Shown: positions 1-7,532, counted from the first letter of the stretch. The stretch is 26,599 nt of DNA from Fimiplasma intestinipullorum (GCA_018715065.1 DVMJ01000097.1:1-26599); one strand, 5' to 3'. The notes: a model not told the origin generated them from the sequence alone. Numbers and translations: made by a program.

Positions 1-1
1 C

Positions 2-142
2 AAGTGTTATGGCGGTGATATCTCCCGAAAGAAGAAGCTGTTAGAGAAACAAAAAGAAGGAAAAAAACGCATGAAGGCGGTCGGCAGTGTGGAAATTCCA
101 CAGGAAGCCTTTATGGCTGTTCTTTCCGTTGATGATGATTAG
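2..142 (+). CDS. lepA: Elongation factor 4 (LepA), C-terminal end only
   Basis: Only the last 46 codons are inside the window; the gene starts upstream. The readable tail contains KCYGGDISRKKKLLEKQKEG followed by KKRMK and a PQEAF motif, which is the highly conserved lysine-rich C-terminus of LepA/EF4, the ribosome-associated GTPase that acts on stalled or mis-translocated ribosomes. The frame ends at a TAG at 140-142 that lies at the foot of a hairpin, so the gene probably ends its transcription unit. The GTPase domains cannot be seen here, so the call rests on the C-terminal signature alone, which is very distinctive. Confidence 0.93.
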   Translation, partial: KCYGGDISRKKKLLEKQKEGKKRMKAVGSVEIPQEAFMAVLSVDDD

Positions 143-165
143 AGCTGTTTTACAGCTCTATTTTG
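140..165 (+). terminator. Terminator after lepA
   Basis: A perfect 9-bp inverted repeat (TAGAGCTGT at 140-148 and ACAGCTCTA at 152-160, loop TTT) includes the lepA stop codon and is followed by a short T-run. The T-run is weak (TTTT then G). Confidence 0.7.
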
Positions 166-197
166 CTGAATTGATGGAAATGACAGGGTATTTAGTG

Positions 198-203
198 TAT
201 AAT
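198..203 (+). promoter_or_regulatory. Candidate sigma-A -10 box for the RNase J gene
   Basis: A consensus TATAAT lies 38 bases before the start codon, downstream of the lepA terminator. No good -35 box sits at 17 bp; the nearest candidate, TTGATG at 171-176, is 21 bp away. The start codon is preceded by GAGGTG at 231-236. Confidence 0.5.
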
Positions 204-241
204 AAGAAATGATAATTAAAATATGAAGAAGAGGTGACATA

Positions 242-1933
242 ATGGAAGACAAAATCAAATTTGTGGCTCTGGGCGGACAGGCGGAAAATGGGAAAAGCAT
301 GTACGTCTTCGAAATCAATGATAAGATCTTTGTCATTGATACAGGCTTCAAATTCCCTGAGCAGGATAAGCTGGGGGTAGATATTATTATTCCAAATTTT
401 GACTATTTAAAAGATAATAAAGCGCGTATTTCAGCCATTATTATTACCCATGGACACGATGATGTCATGCAGGCACTAGGTTATATCCTGGAAGAAGTCA
501 AGGCTCCGGTCTATGCACCTAACCTGACGGCCAATCTGATTGAGGATATGATCGAACAGCATAATAATCATAATCATACCCATATTCAACTGGATCTGCA
601 CCGCGTGAAACGTGATGCCGATATCGAGATTGATGGGGTTCCGGTTTCCTTTTTCCCTTTGACCCATTCCATTCCTGGAAGCGTCGGGGTAGCGATCCAT
701 ACGACTCAGGGAGCGCTGGTTTATACAGGTGAATCGATCATTGACTTTGGTGCACCAGAAGGCTTCCGCTCCAATCTGCAAAAGATGATGGACATTGGTA
801 AGTCTGGCGTACTGGCTCTTTTTGTAGAATCTTCTTATGCATCCAAGGATGGTTACACTTCACCTAATCACAAATTGACAAGTAAGATTGAACCCATCTT
901 TGAAGATGCCCAAGGCAGAATTATCATTTCAGCCTATGCACAGAATATTTTCAGGATTCGCGAGATCATCGAACTGACGCGCAAGTATCAGCGTCGTTTA
1001 GTGCTCTATGGACGCAATAAACATGACAATACCAATGCTTTATTCCGTATCAGTCAGCATTTACCAAAACCTGTCCTGGAGATACCAGCCGAAAACTTAG
1101 GAACCAAAGCCATGGTCGGAGATCCTGCCTACGACGATTCGCTTGTTGTTCTGGTTACAGGAACCAGCCATAACATTTATCACGATCTTTGCGATATCAT
1201 AGATGGTGGTGATGCTTCACTGAAGCTAAAACCGACCGATACGATCATTGTGGCTTCACCGGTATTACCAGGTACGGAGAAGATTGCCAATCGTGCTCAG
1301 AACGAGCTCTATCGCACGAATGCTAATATCCATTTATTGAAAAACAAAGATCTGTATTCGATGCATGCTTCGATTGAGGATATCAAGGTCTATATCCAGA
1401 CCTTTAATCCTAAATACTACGTTCCTATCAAAGGGGAGTATCAACATTTTGTAGCGAATGCCAATGTCGCTAAAAGCATGGGGATCGACGATGATCATAT
1501 CCTGCTTTTAGACAATGGTGAAAAGATCACTTTTGAAAATGGTGAACGTCTGCCTGGTTTTGAACAGGTGGCGGTCGAAAGCGTGATGATCGATGGCATC
1601 GGTGTAGGGGACGTGGGTACGAAAGTGATCGATGATCGTATTCAACTGTCCAACGACGGGGTCGTCATTATCGGCATGACCGTTGATCAGAAAACAAAGC
1701 AGATCCTGACTTTGACCGATGTTCAGACACGCGGCTTTATCTATTTGAAGGATGCGGATTATATTGTTAAAGAAATCATCCGTTTATCTGAGGAAGAAAT
1801 TGAAAAGGCACGAACAGCGCATGTGGATGATCTGACCGAGACACGTATGACCATTCGTGACCGCACGATTCGTTATATCTTAAAAGAAACTGGCAAGAAA
1901 CCGGTTGTTCTGCCTGTCATTATTGAAGTTTAA
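242..1933 (+). CDS. rnjB: Ribonuclease J, J2-like with degenerate metal site
   Basis: This 563-aa protein has the RNase J layout: metallo-beta-lactamase domain, inserted beta-CASP domain, and C-terminal domain ending in KKPVVLPVIIEV. RNase J enzymes degrade and process RNA from the 5' end and by internal cuts, usually as J1/J2 complexes. The metal-binding motif HxHxDH reads H70-G-H72-D73-D74-V75, so the last His is Val. The usual Asp after YTG is Glu164, and the His of the PVHGEYR motif is Lys397, although H142 (THSIPGS) and H375 remain. From memory, B. subtilis RNase J2 is degenerate at the same places (HGHDEN, PVNGEY). This and the position before a spoIIIE-type gene argue for RnjB rather than RnjA. 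Catalysis is probably weak and the main role may be as partner of a J1 encoded elsewhere. The ATG follows GAGGTG at 231-236. Confidence 0.88.
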   Translation: MEDKIKFVALGGQAENGKSMYVFEINDKIFVIDTGFKFPEQDKLGVDIIIPNFDYLKDNKARISAIIITHGHDDVMQALGYILEEVKAPVYAPNLTANLIEDMIEQHNNHNHTHIQLDLHRVKRDADIEIDGVPVSFFPLTHSIPGSVGVAIHTTQGALVYTGESIIDFGAPEGFRSNLQKMMDIGKSGVLALFVESSYASKDGYTSPNHKLTSKIEPIFEDAQGRIIISAYAQNIFRIREIIELTRKYQRRLVLYGRNKHDNTNALFRISQHLPKPVLEIPAENLGTKAMVGDPAYDDSLVVLVTGTSHNIYHDLCDIIDGGDASLKLKPTDTIIVASPVLPGTEKIANRAQNELYRTNANIHLLKNKDLYSMHASIEDIKVYIQTFNPKYYVPIKGEYQHFVANANVAKSMGIDDDHILLLDNGEKITFENGERLPGFEQVAVESVMIDGIGVGDVGTKVIDDRIQLSNDGVVIIGMTVDQKTKQILTLTDVQTRGFIYLKDADYIVKEIIRLSEEEIEKARTAHVDDLTETRMTIRDRTIRYILKETGKKPVVLPVIIEV

Positions 1934-1958
1934 GGAACATTTTTGTTCCTTTTCTTTT
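1932..1958 (+). terminator. Terminator after RNase J gene
   Basis: AAGGAACA (1932-1939) pairs with TGTTCCTT (1944-1951) around a TTTT loop and is followed by a T-rich tract. The hairpin overlaps the stop codon. Confidence 0.8.
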
Positions 1959-1969
1959 CGCTATAAATC

Positions 1970-1978
1970 TGATACAAT
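1970..1978 (+). promoter_or_regulatory. Extended -10 promoter for ftsK
   Basis: TGA-TACAAT at 1970-1978 is an extended -10 element lying just after the preceding terminator and 28 bases before the TTG start. The -35 region (TTTTCT at 1950-1955) is poor, which fits an extended -10 promoter. Confidence 0.55.
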
Positions 1979-2006
1979 AGACGATAAAGAAAGAAGGTGA
2001 GCGGGG

Positions 2007-4232
2007 TTGGCTAAAGCTAAAAAAAGAAAGAAATCGAAAAAGAAGAATAAAAATGAAGAACTGCAAATGCGTCTATTCTCGATGCTTGTTCTCTTTTTAG
2101 ATATTGTGGCCTGTCTGCGCCTGGGAACTGTCGGTCGTTTTATAGACGGGGTCGTAATCTATCTATTAGGAAATTTTGCCGGGCTTTTTTATGGTATCCT
2201 CGTTTTATTGTCAGGTTATGTTCTGTTTAGTGCTAAACTACCACAGCTAGGTGGACCTAAACAGGTAGGTTGTTATTTGTTGGTAGCCGCTTTGATGATA
2301 TTAGCTAGCGCGCCAGCCGATCATCGCATTGTTGGTATGGATGTTCTGACGCTCTATCAGATGCAGGCTGAAGCCGGTCATGCGGGCTTTGTCGGTGCCA
2401 TGGTATATAGTGTTTTAAGCACTTTGTTTGCTTATATGGGTTCTATGATTGCAGCTGTCTTTATCGGGATTGCCGGAGTCGGACTCATTCTTGGAAAAAC
2501 CTATTTTGAATGGATGCAGCGGCGGGTGAAAGCAGGAACTGCCTCTTTAAAAGAAAAAGCTCAGGAAGTTAAGCCACTCGCTATTTTTGAGAAGAAAAAG
2601 CCTTTATTTTTTCCAGATCGTAGTTTTGATGATCCACATCCTGAACCAGAAGAGCCAGAACCAATGCCAGAGATTATTTTAGGCAAAAAAGAGAGCATCA
2701 AGCTTGAACCAGAACCAACACAGGAAAGACCGGAAACCACGCAGGTTAAAGATACAGAACCTGCTTTGATCAGGGAACCTGTGCCTGACAAGGAGTCAAC
2801 GCCTTATCGGTTGCCGTCGCTCTCTTTGTTAGATCGTCCTTCCGGACCGACTCAATCAAAAAAAGAAGTACAGCAGTTTGCTTTAAATAATGCGAAGCGT
2901 CTGACGACGGTCCTGCACGAATTTGGGGTATCTGCTTCGGTCAGTGAAATCTATATCGGTCCCTCCATTACCAAGTATGAACTGAAACTGGAGACCGGGA
3001 CACGTGTCAATAAGATCTCCTCTTTGCAGGATGATATCAAAATGGCCTTGGCAGCCAAGGATATCCGTATTGAAGCACCGATTCCGGGCAAAGCCGCCGT
3101 GGGGGTCGAAATCCCGAATTTAGAAGCCACTACCGTTCATTTTATTGATGTCTTGAAGGATATTCCGGAAAATAAAAAAGACAGCCCACTGTTGGTGCCC
3201 TTAGGTAAGGATGTGACCGGTCTATCTGTTTTTGCAGAGCTTGATAAAATGCCCCATTTATTGATTGCAGGAGCAACCGGATCCGGAAAATCTGTCTGTG
3301 TCAATAGTATCATCTGTTCATTGCTGATGCGCACAACACCTGATCAGGTGAAACTGATGCTGGTGGACCCTAAAAAAGTCGAATTAAGTAATTATAATGG
3401 GATACCGCATCTTTTAGCACCTGTCATAACGGATCCTAAGAAGGCTGCCAAAGCGCTGCGCGTCGTGGTTGAAGAAATGGATCGTCGCTATGAACTTTTT
3501 GCGGCTAGTAATGCACGGAACATTAGTGGTTACAATACCAAAGTTCATCAGTATAATCAGGATCATCAGGATGATCCGCATGAGGTCCTGCCTTTTATCG
3601 TAGTGATCCTGGATGAAGTGGCTGATCTGATGATGGTTGCCAGCAAGGACGTTGAAGATTGTATTATGCGTATTTCACAGATGGCCCGTGCAGCCGGCAT
3701 TCATCTGATCGTTGCAACCCAGCGTCCTTCAACGGATGTTATTACCGGTGTTGTTAAAGCCAACATTCCTTCCAGAATCGCTTTTGCCGTGTCTTCGTCT
3801 ATCGACTCTCGTACGATCCTTGATGCTTCTGGAGCAGAAAAACTTTTGGGAAAAGGGGATATGCTGTTTTCACCCATGGGAGCCAGTGCACCGGTGCGTG
3901 TGCAGGGAACTTTTGTCTCTGATGATGAGGTCGCGCGGATCGTTGATGCTGTTTCCAGTCAAAAAAAGGTCGAATATGAACAGAAATTTGTCGATCTGAA
4001 CATCGGTCAGTCATCCTCAACTTATGAAGAAGAGGATGAAGAATATGAAAAGTGTCGAGATTTTGTCATCACCAGTCAGAAAGCGAGTGCTTCTTTGCTG
4101 CAACGGCAATTTCGGATAGGTTATAATAAGGCTGCTCGAATCATTGACCAGCTGGAAGCCAATGGTGTTATTGGACCTCAGATTGGTTCTAAGCCGCGTG
4201 AAGTCTATATTCGAAAATATGAAGAAGAATAG
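2007..4232 (+). CDS. ftsK: DNA translocase FtsK/SpoIIIE
   Basis: This 741-aa membrane-anchored ATPase pumps DNA through the division or sporulation septum. About 25 basic residues (KKRKKSKKKNK) come first, then roughly four hydrophobic segments between residues 25 and 165. An acidic, Pro/Glu-rich linker follows (about 210-270, many PEPE units), then the RecA-like motor with Walker A GATGSGKS at 422-429 and Walker B LDE at 535-537. The end (about 675-741) is the winged-helix gamma domain that reads oriented DNA sequences. Translation starts at TTG 2007, placed 7 bases after AAGGTG. In B. subtilis spoIIIE also follows rnjB and precedes the ymf peptidase genes, and sigK in this window suggests sporulation, so the SpoIIIE role is plausible. 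A separate FtsK paralogue elsewhere cannot be excluded. The tepA gene that separates rnjB and spoIIIE in B. subtilis is missing. Confidence 0.94.
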   Translation: MAKAKKRKKSKKKNKNEELQMRLFSMLVLFLDIVACLRLGTVGRFIDGVVIYLLGNFAGLFYGILVLLSGYVLFSAKLPQLGGPKQVGCYLLVAALMILASAPADHRIVGMDVLTLYQMQAEAGHAGFVGAMVYSVLSTLFAYMGSMIAAVFIGIAGVGLILGKTYFEWMQRRVKAGTASLKEKAQEVKPLAIFEKKKPLFFPDRSFDDPHPEPEEPEPMPEIILGKKESIKLEPEPTQERPETTQVKDTEPALIREPVPDKESTPYRLPSLSLLDRPSGPTQSKKEVQQFALNNAKRLTTVLHEFGVSASVSEIYIGPSITKYELKLETGTRVNKISSLQDDIKMALAAKDIRIEAPIPGKAAVGVEIPNLEATTVHFIDVLKDIPENKKDSPLLVPLGKDVTGLSVFAELDKMPHLLIAGATGSGKSVCVNSIICSLLMRTTPDQVKLMLVDPKKVELSNYNGIPHLLAPVITDPKKAAKALRVVVEEMDRRYELFAASNARNISGYNTKVHQYNQDHQDDPHEVLPFIVVILDEVADLMMVASKDVEDCIMRISQMARAAGIHLIVATQRPSTDVITGVVKANIPSRIAFAVSSSIDSRTILDASGAEKLLGKGDMLFSPMGASAPVRVQGTFVSDDEVARIVDAVSSQKKVEYEQKFVDLNIGQSSSTYEEEDEEYEKCRDFVITSQKASASLLQRQFRIGYNKAARIIDQLEANGVIGPQIGSKPREVYIRKYEEE

Positions 4233-4263
4233 GGATCTGTCAGCCACTGTCAGATCCTTTTTT
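4233..4263 (+). terminator. Terminator after ftsK
   Basis: GGATCTG (4233-4239) pairs with CAGATCC (4251-4257), with a smaller CAG/CTG pairing inside the loop, followed by six Ts. Confidence 0.88.
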
Positions 4264-4297
4264 GATTAAAATCATATTATTAGTAAGAAAAAAAGAG

Positions 4298-4303
4298 TAT
4301 AAT
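4298..4303 (+). promoter_or_regulatory. -10 box for the M16 peptidase pair
   Basis: A consensus TATAAT lies 29 bases before the chosen ATG at 4333. No convincing -35 box is visible at the usual distance. Confidence 0.5.
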
Positions 4304-4332
4304 AAAAGCATGTGAATAAAGGAGAGTGTGTT

Positions 4333-5610
4333 ATGAGTGAATTTAATCAATCCTTAAATGGCTGCATGCTGCATGTGACCAATACGGATAAATTTAAAAC
4401 GAAAGTCATCTCAATCAAACTGCGGCAGGATCTTGATCGCAAGACCACGACCATGCGTTCTCTTCTAGCCATGTGTCTGCTTGGTGGAACAGCGAAACTG
4501 CCGGGAATGCAGCAGTTATCGATTGCTTTAGATCAATTGTATGGCGCCAGCATGGCAACGAATGTCTCTAGTAAAGGCAAAGCGCAGATCATTCATCTGA
4601 CATCTACCTTTGTGGATGATCTGTATCTTGTCGAAAATGAGGGTCTGTTTGAAAAACAGTTAAGTCTTTTACATGATATTTTATTCGATCCTTATTTAGA
4701 AAATGGCGTTTTTGCCAGTGCGTATGTTGATTTAAAGAAAAGAGAACTAAAAGAACGTTTACAGGCACTAAAGGACGATAAATACAGTTATGCCTTGGAT
4801 CGCACGATGGCCCTGATGGGTGAAAATGATTATTTAGGGATTTCGGGTATCGGTTATTTAGAAGATATCGATGCGATCAGTGCAGCGGATCTCTATGCTT
4901 ATTTCCAGCAGTGTCTTACTAATGATACAATTGACATTTATGCAGTCGGTCATTTCAGCGACGAACAGATTGCGCTTTTTAAGACCTACTTTGATTTTTC
5001 AAAACGTAAGCGTTCCTATTTGTCCTGCTATACTTTCCAATCCTTGCGTACGTCGCTGCTGGATGTGGTTGAGAAACAGAACATCACGCAGTCCAAGCTA
5101 AATTTAGGATTTACCTGCCAGACGGACTTTTTGAGTGAAGATCATCCGGCGATGACTATTTTCAACGGCTTGTTTGGTGGCTTTTCTCATTCACGCCTGT
5201 TTAAGACCGTACGCGAAGCCAACAGCCTCTGTTATTACATTTCCAGCTCATACGATGCGTTCAATGGCATTGTGCTGGTAAGCAGTGGCATCGAAGGGAA
5301 TCAGGCAGATCGTGTCAGAGAGCTCGTCTTAAAAGAGCTTAAAGATATTCAGGATGGTCATGTTAATGCACAGGAACTCGCTATTACCAAAAGAATGTTT
5401 GAAAACAGTCTGCGTAAATCTCAGGATGAGGCTGGCAACATCATTTATATGAAATACAATCGTGATTTAGCCGGAAAAGTAGAGAGCAGTGAGGCCTACT
5501 TGGAAAAGCTGCTGGCTGTAGAAGCTGAGGATGTGGTACGTGTCGCCAAAAAAATGAGGCTGGATACAGTCTTTTTACTGGAAGGAGCAGGTGAAAATGG
5601 AAATCTTTGA
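4333..5610 (+). CDS. ymfF: M16 family peptidase-like protein, zinc-less subunit (YmfF)
   Basis: This 425-aa protein has the M16 (insulinase/processing-peptidase) fold but no HxxEH zinc motif. The corresponding N-terminal stretch reads MCLLGGTAKLPGMQQLSIAL. The C-terminal half keeps the typical glycine-rich and R/Y substrate-binding region (GLFGGFSHSRLFKTVREANS followed by LCYY). It most likely pairs with the zinc-bearing product of the next gene to form a heterodimeric peptidase, as in YmfF/YmfH and mitochondrial processing peptidase. A GTG at 4312 is in frame, but AAAGGAGA at 4318-4324 is correctly spaced for ATG 4333, so I chose that start. It overlaps the next gene by 14 bases, which suggests translational coupling. 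The substrate is unknown. Confidence 0.85.
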   Translation: MSEFNQSLNGCMLHVTNTDKFKTKVISIKLRQDLDRKTTTMRSLLAMCLLGGTAKLPGMQQLSIALDQLYGASMATNVSSKGKAQIIHLTSTFVDDLYLVENEGLFEKQLSLLHDILFDPYLENGVFASAYVDLKKRELKERLQALKDDKYSYALDRTMALMGENDYLGISGIGYLEDIDAISAADLYAYFQQCLTNDTIDIYAVGHFSDEQIALFKTYFDFSKRKRSYLSCYTFQSLRTSLLDVVEKQNITQSKLNLGFTCQTDFLSEDHPAMTIFNGLFGGFSHSRLFKTVREANSLCYYISSSYDAFNGIVLVSSGIEGNQADRVRELVLKELKDIQDGHVNAQELAITKRMFENSLRKSQDEAGNIIYMKYNRDLAGKVESSEAYLEKLLAVEAEDVVRVAKKMRLDTVFLLEGAGENGNL

Positions 5611-6880
5611 TTATACGACTTTAAAAGAGCGCTTATATCATGAAAAAATGCCTAATGGCTTAGAGGTCTACCTTCTTAAAAAAGAGGGATTTAGTAAAAC
5701 ATATGGTCTTTTTGCGACTAAGTTTGGCAGCATCGATACCCGGTTTGTACCCTTAGGACAAACAGAGATGGTAAAGGTACCTGATGGCGTCGCTCATTTT
5801 CTTGAACATAAGATGTTTGAAATGCCGGATGGAGATGCCAGTGACGCTTTCTCGCGGCTCGGCGCAGCAACCAATGCATTTACTTCTTCAAGCCGCACGG
5901 CTTACCTTTTCTCTACGGGGGAACGTGAGCTGGAATGCACGGAACTTTTGCTCGACTTTGTACAGGATATTTATCTGACTGAAAAGAACGTAGAGAAAGA
6001 GAAGGGAATCATTTGTCAGGAAATCAAGATGTATGATGATGATCCTGACTGGCAAAACTATTTTGGTGCAATTCGCAACCTCTATGTTTCGCATCCAGTG
6101 GCTGTCGATATCGCAGGTACCTGTGAATCGGTGAATGCTACTCAGATTACAGATCTGGAAACTTGCTACCGGACGTTCTATCATCCTTCGAATATGGTTC
6201 TGTTTGTCGTTGGACATATTGAGCCTGAACAAATGATGGAGATGATCCGGAAGAACCAGGCAGCAAAAATATTTGCTAATCCGGTTCCTATCAAGAGAGA
6301 GAAGATCAATGAACCTGATGAGATTGCCAGTGCCAAAACAGTGACCGAAATGGATGTAGTAATGCCTAAGCTAACACTTGCAATCAAGGTCAATGATCTG
6401 CCTGAAACACCTTACGCTCGCATCCGTCGGGAACTATCGATGAATATCATCATGGATCTGCTCTTCTCAAAAAGCAGCAGCTTATATCATGAATGGTTGG
6501 GCAAGGGATTGATCAATGATACCTTTGGCGGGTTCTTTACACAGGAACGCGATTATTCTTATATTCAAATAGGTGGCGATACAGCCAAACCTGATGTACT
6601 AGAGCAGGCGCTGAAGGAACTTGTGAAACAGTTGCCTGATTATCCTTTCGAAGAAGCGGACTTTGAAAGAATCCGCAAAAAAACGATGGGTAACTTTATC
6701 ATGATGTTTAACTCACCGGAGAATATTGCAAACTTATTTATACGCTATCATTTTGAAGGATTCAGTGCCTTTGAGCTGATCGATGTCTTAAATGACCTGA
6801 CTTTCCAGGACCTCAATGATGCCAAGCAATGCTTCAAGATCGATCTGGCAACCATTCATCTAGTAAATCCACGCCAATAA
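5597..6880 (+). CDS. ymfH: M16 family zinc metallopeptidase, catalytic subunit (YmfH)
   Basis: This 427-aa protein carries the inverted zinc motif HFLEH (H67, E70, H71), with a downstream Glu in the EKGIICQEIKMY segment about 75 residues later, the usual third metal ligand in M16 enzymes. It is presumably the active half of a peptidase whose other half is the preceding gene. The frame is open from GTG 5591, but GGAG at 5584-5587 is only three bases from that codon and nine bases from ATG 5597, so ATG 5597 is preferred. The gene ends at a bidirectional terminator shared with the convergent ynzC. The ymfF-ymfH order after spoIIIE matches B. subtilis, while the intervening ymfC and ymfD genes are absent. 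Confidence 0.9.
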   Translation: MEIFDYTTLKERLYHEKMPNGLEVYLLKKEGFSKTYGLFATKFGSIDTRFVPLGQTEMVKVPDGVAHFLEHKMFEMPDGDASDAFSRLGAATNAFTSSSRTAYLFSTGERELECTELLLDFVQDIYLTEKNVEKEKGIICQEIKMYDDDPDWQNYFGAIRNLYVSHPVAVDIAGTCESVNATQITDLETCYRTFYHPSNMVLFVVGHIEPEQMMEMIRKNQAAKIFANPVPIKREKINEPDEIASAKTVTEMDVVMPKLTLAIKVNDLPETPYARIRRELSMNIIMDLLFSKSSSLYHEWLGKGLINDTFGGFFTQERDYSYIQIGGDTAKPDVLEQALKELVKQLPDYPFEEADFERIRKKTMGNFIMMFNSPENIANLFIRYHFEGFSAFELIDVLNDLTFQDLNDAKQCFKIDLATIHLVNPRQ

Positions 6881-6905
6881 AAAAAGCACCATTCGGTGCT
6901 TTTTA
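6881..6905. terminator. Bidirectional terminator between ymfH and ynzC
   Basis: AAAAAGCACC (6881-6890) pairs with GGTGCTTTTT (6895-6904) around an ATTC loop. The A-run and T-run on opposite sides let it end transcription from both convergent genes. It runs into the ynzC stop codon. Confidence 0.9.
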
Positions 6906-7127
6906 ATTAACTGTTTTCTTTTTTTTCTTTGGAGTCACATCATTTCCCAATGGGTCAATGACGCGAATATGTTCAAGCTGACTAGCGAAGCCGCTGCGGA
7001 ATGCCTGAAGATACTGTGCACGTAATTCCTGCTGTTCATGCGTTTCGGCATCGCTTAGGCCTTCTGTTTTTTTCTTGTGTGCCAGCTCATTGATTCTGGC
7101 AATCAGCTTTGCATCAATATTTGCCAT
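6903..7127 (-). CDS. ynzC: DUF896 / UPF0291 family small protein (YnzC)
   Basis: This 74-aa basic protein matches the DUF896 family: IDAKLIARINELAHKKKTEG near the N-terminus, then L-x2-E-x2-EQ-x-LRAQYLQAFR, and a segment ending RVIDPLGNDVTPKKKKK. Family members are two-helix proteins of unknown function; B. subtilis YnzC belongs to the SOS-regulated yneA operon next to tkt. The frame opens at a TTG (7136), but AAAGG sits nine bases before ATG 7127, which is the better start. It is oriented away from tkt, unlike B. subtilis, and no LexA box is visible upstream. Its leader contains the structured RNA at 7150-7299, with no terminator between that RNA and the start codon, so the two are probably co-transcribed. 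Confidence 0.88.
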   Translation of the reverse strand: MANIDAKLIARINELAHKKKTEGLSDAETHEQQELRAQYLQAFRSGFASQLEHIRVIDPLGNDVTPKKKKKTVN

Positions 7128-7149
7128 GATGATCAACCTTTCTGGATAA

Positions 7150-7299
7150 GACCCGGGAGCAATAGATTATCCCCTGTTTGAACAGGTGGGAATCTTGAAA
7201 ACAACTTTAGGATCCCTACTCATAGGCAGGTTTTCAACACCATTGCATCTATCCGATTCCCTTATCTAAAATGTAGGAAATTTAAAAAACTCCCAGGTC
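7150..7299 (-). ncRNA. ssrS: Candidate 6S RNA (SsrS-like)
   Basis: Read on the reverse strand, this 150-nt RNA begins about seven bases after a near-consensus promoter and folds like 6S RNA. Its first ten bases (7299-7290, GACCTGGGAG) pair with its last ten (7159-7150, CTCCCGGGTC). Next comes a large open bubble, 28 nt on each side (7289-7262 and 7187-7160), and then GGGAATC/GATTCCC (7261-7255 with 7194-7188) and TTGAAAAC/GTTTTCAA (7237-7230 with 7202-7195), capped by a CCTA-TGAG-TAGG hairpin. The 3' side of the bubble holds a small hairpin (7186-7173), as the 3' bubble strand of E. coli 6S does. 6S RNA mimics an open promoter and sequesters sigma-A RNA polymerase. At 150 nt it is shorter than the usual 180-200 nt. 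A cis-acting leader of ynzC is the alternative. There is no terminator at its 3' end, so processing would be needed. Confidence 0.65.
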
Positions 7300-7305
7300 A
7301 TGTTC

Positions 7306-7333
7306 ATTATAACATACCTTACAGACTTGTCAA
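7306..7333 (-). promoter_or_regulatory. Strong sigma-A promoter of the 6S-like RNA / ynzC
   Basis: On the reverse strand, a perfect TTGACA (7333-7328) and TATAAT (7311-7306) are 16 bases apart, with a TGT extension (7314-7312) before the -10. It is the closest match to consensus in the window and places the transcript start at about 7299, the first base of the folded RNA. Confidence 0.85.
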
Positions 7334-7503
7334 GTCCCCACTTTTGTGAAAAAATGAATTTATTTTAGTTATCTTTTAGGAGCATAAAAAGACTGAAAGT
7401 AGTTCAAAAGACTTCAATATATCAATATAAATTGAATTAAAAGAAAAATCCCTGATTTTTTGAAAGGAAATTTTCAAACTTTTTACATTTTTGCGAAAAA
7501 GGG
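7334..7503. other. AT-rich divergent intergenic stretch without a gene
   Basis: This stretch separates the reverse-strand RNA promoter from the tkt promoter. It is very AT-rich. It contains a short hairpin near 7460-7480 (TTTGAAA and TTTCAAA arms) followed by Ts, which could end stray transcription. I see no coding potential and no conserved motif. Confidence 0.5.
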
Positions 7504-7532
7504 TTTAAAATGCCTGTCGAATTGTGTATAAT
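7504..7532 (+). promoter_or_regulatory. tkt promoter with a Spo0A-box-like heptamer
   Basis: TTTAAA (7504-7509) and TATAAT (7527-7532) are separated by 17 bp. The heptamer TGTCGAA at 7515-7521, the core of the Spo0A binding site, lies in the spacer, where bound protein would be expected to block polymerase. The 5' leader then has a 7-bp hairpin, TATCTTC and GAAGATA, at 7547-7564. The heptamer alone is short enough to occur by chance. Confidence 0.6.

Noticed and set aside
3712..3999. Forward open frame of 95 codons inside ftsK
   Set aside because: It lies wholly inside the conserved FtsK motor in another frame, has no ribosome binding site, and has low-complexity codon-shadow composition.
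7150..7299. SRP RNA, tmRNA, RNase P RNA or a known riboswitch
   Set aside because: None of their conserved cores is present (for example no GGAAG/AGCA tetraloop region of SRP RNA and no riboswitch aptamer I recognise); the open central bubble fits 6S RNA better.
7460..7485. AT-rich hairpin with Ts as a terminator of a forward gene
   Set aside because: No forward gene lies upstream to terminate; the region is so AT-rich that such pairings are expected by chance.
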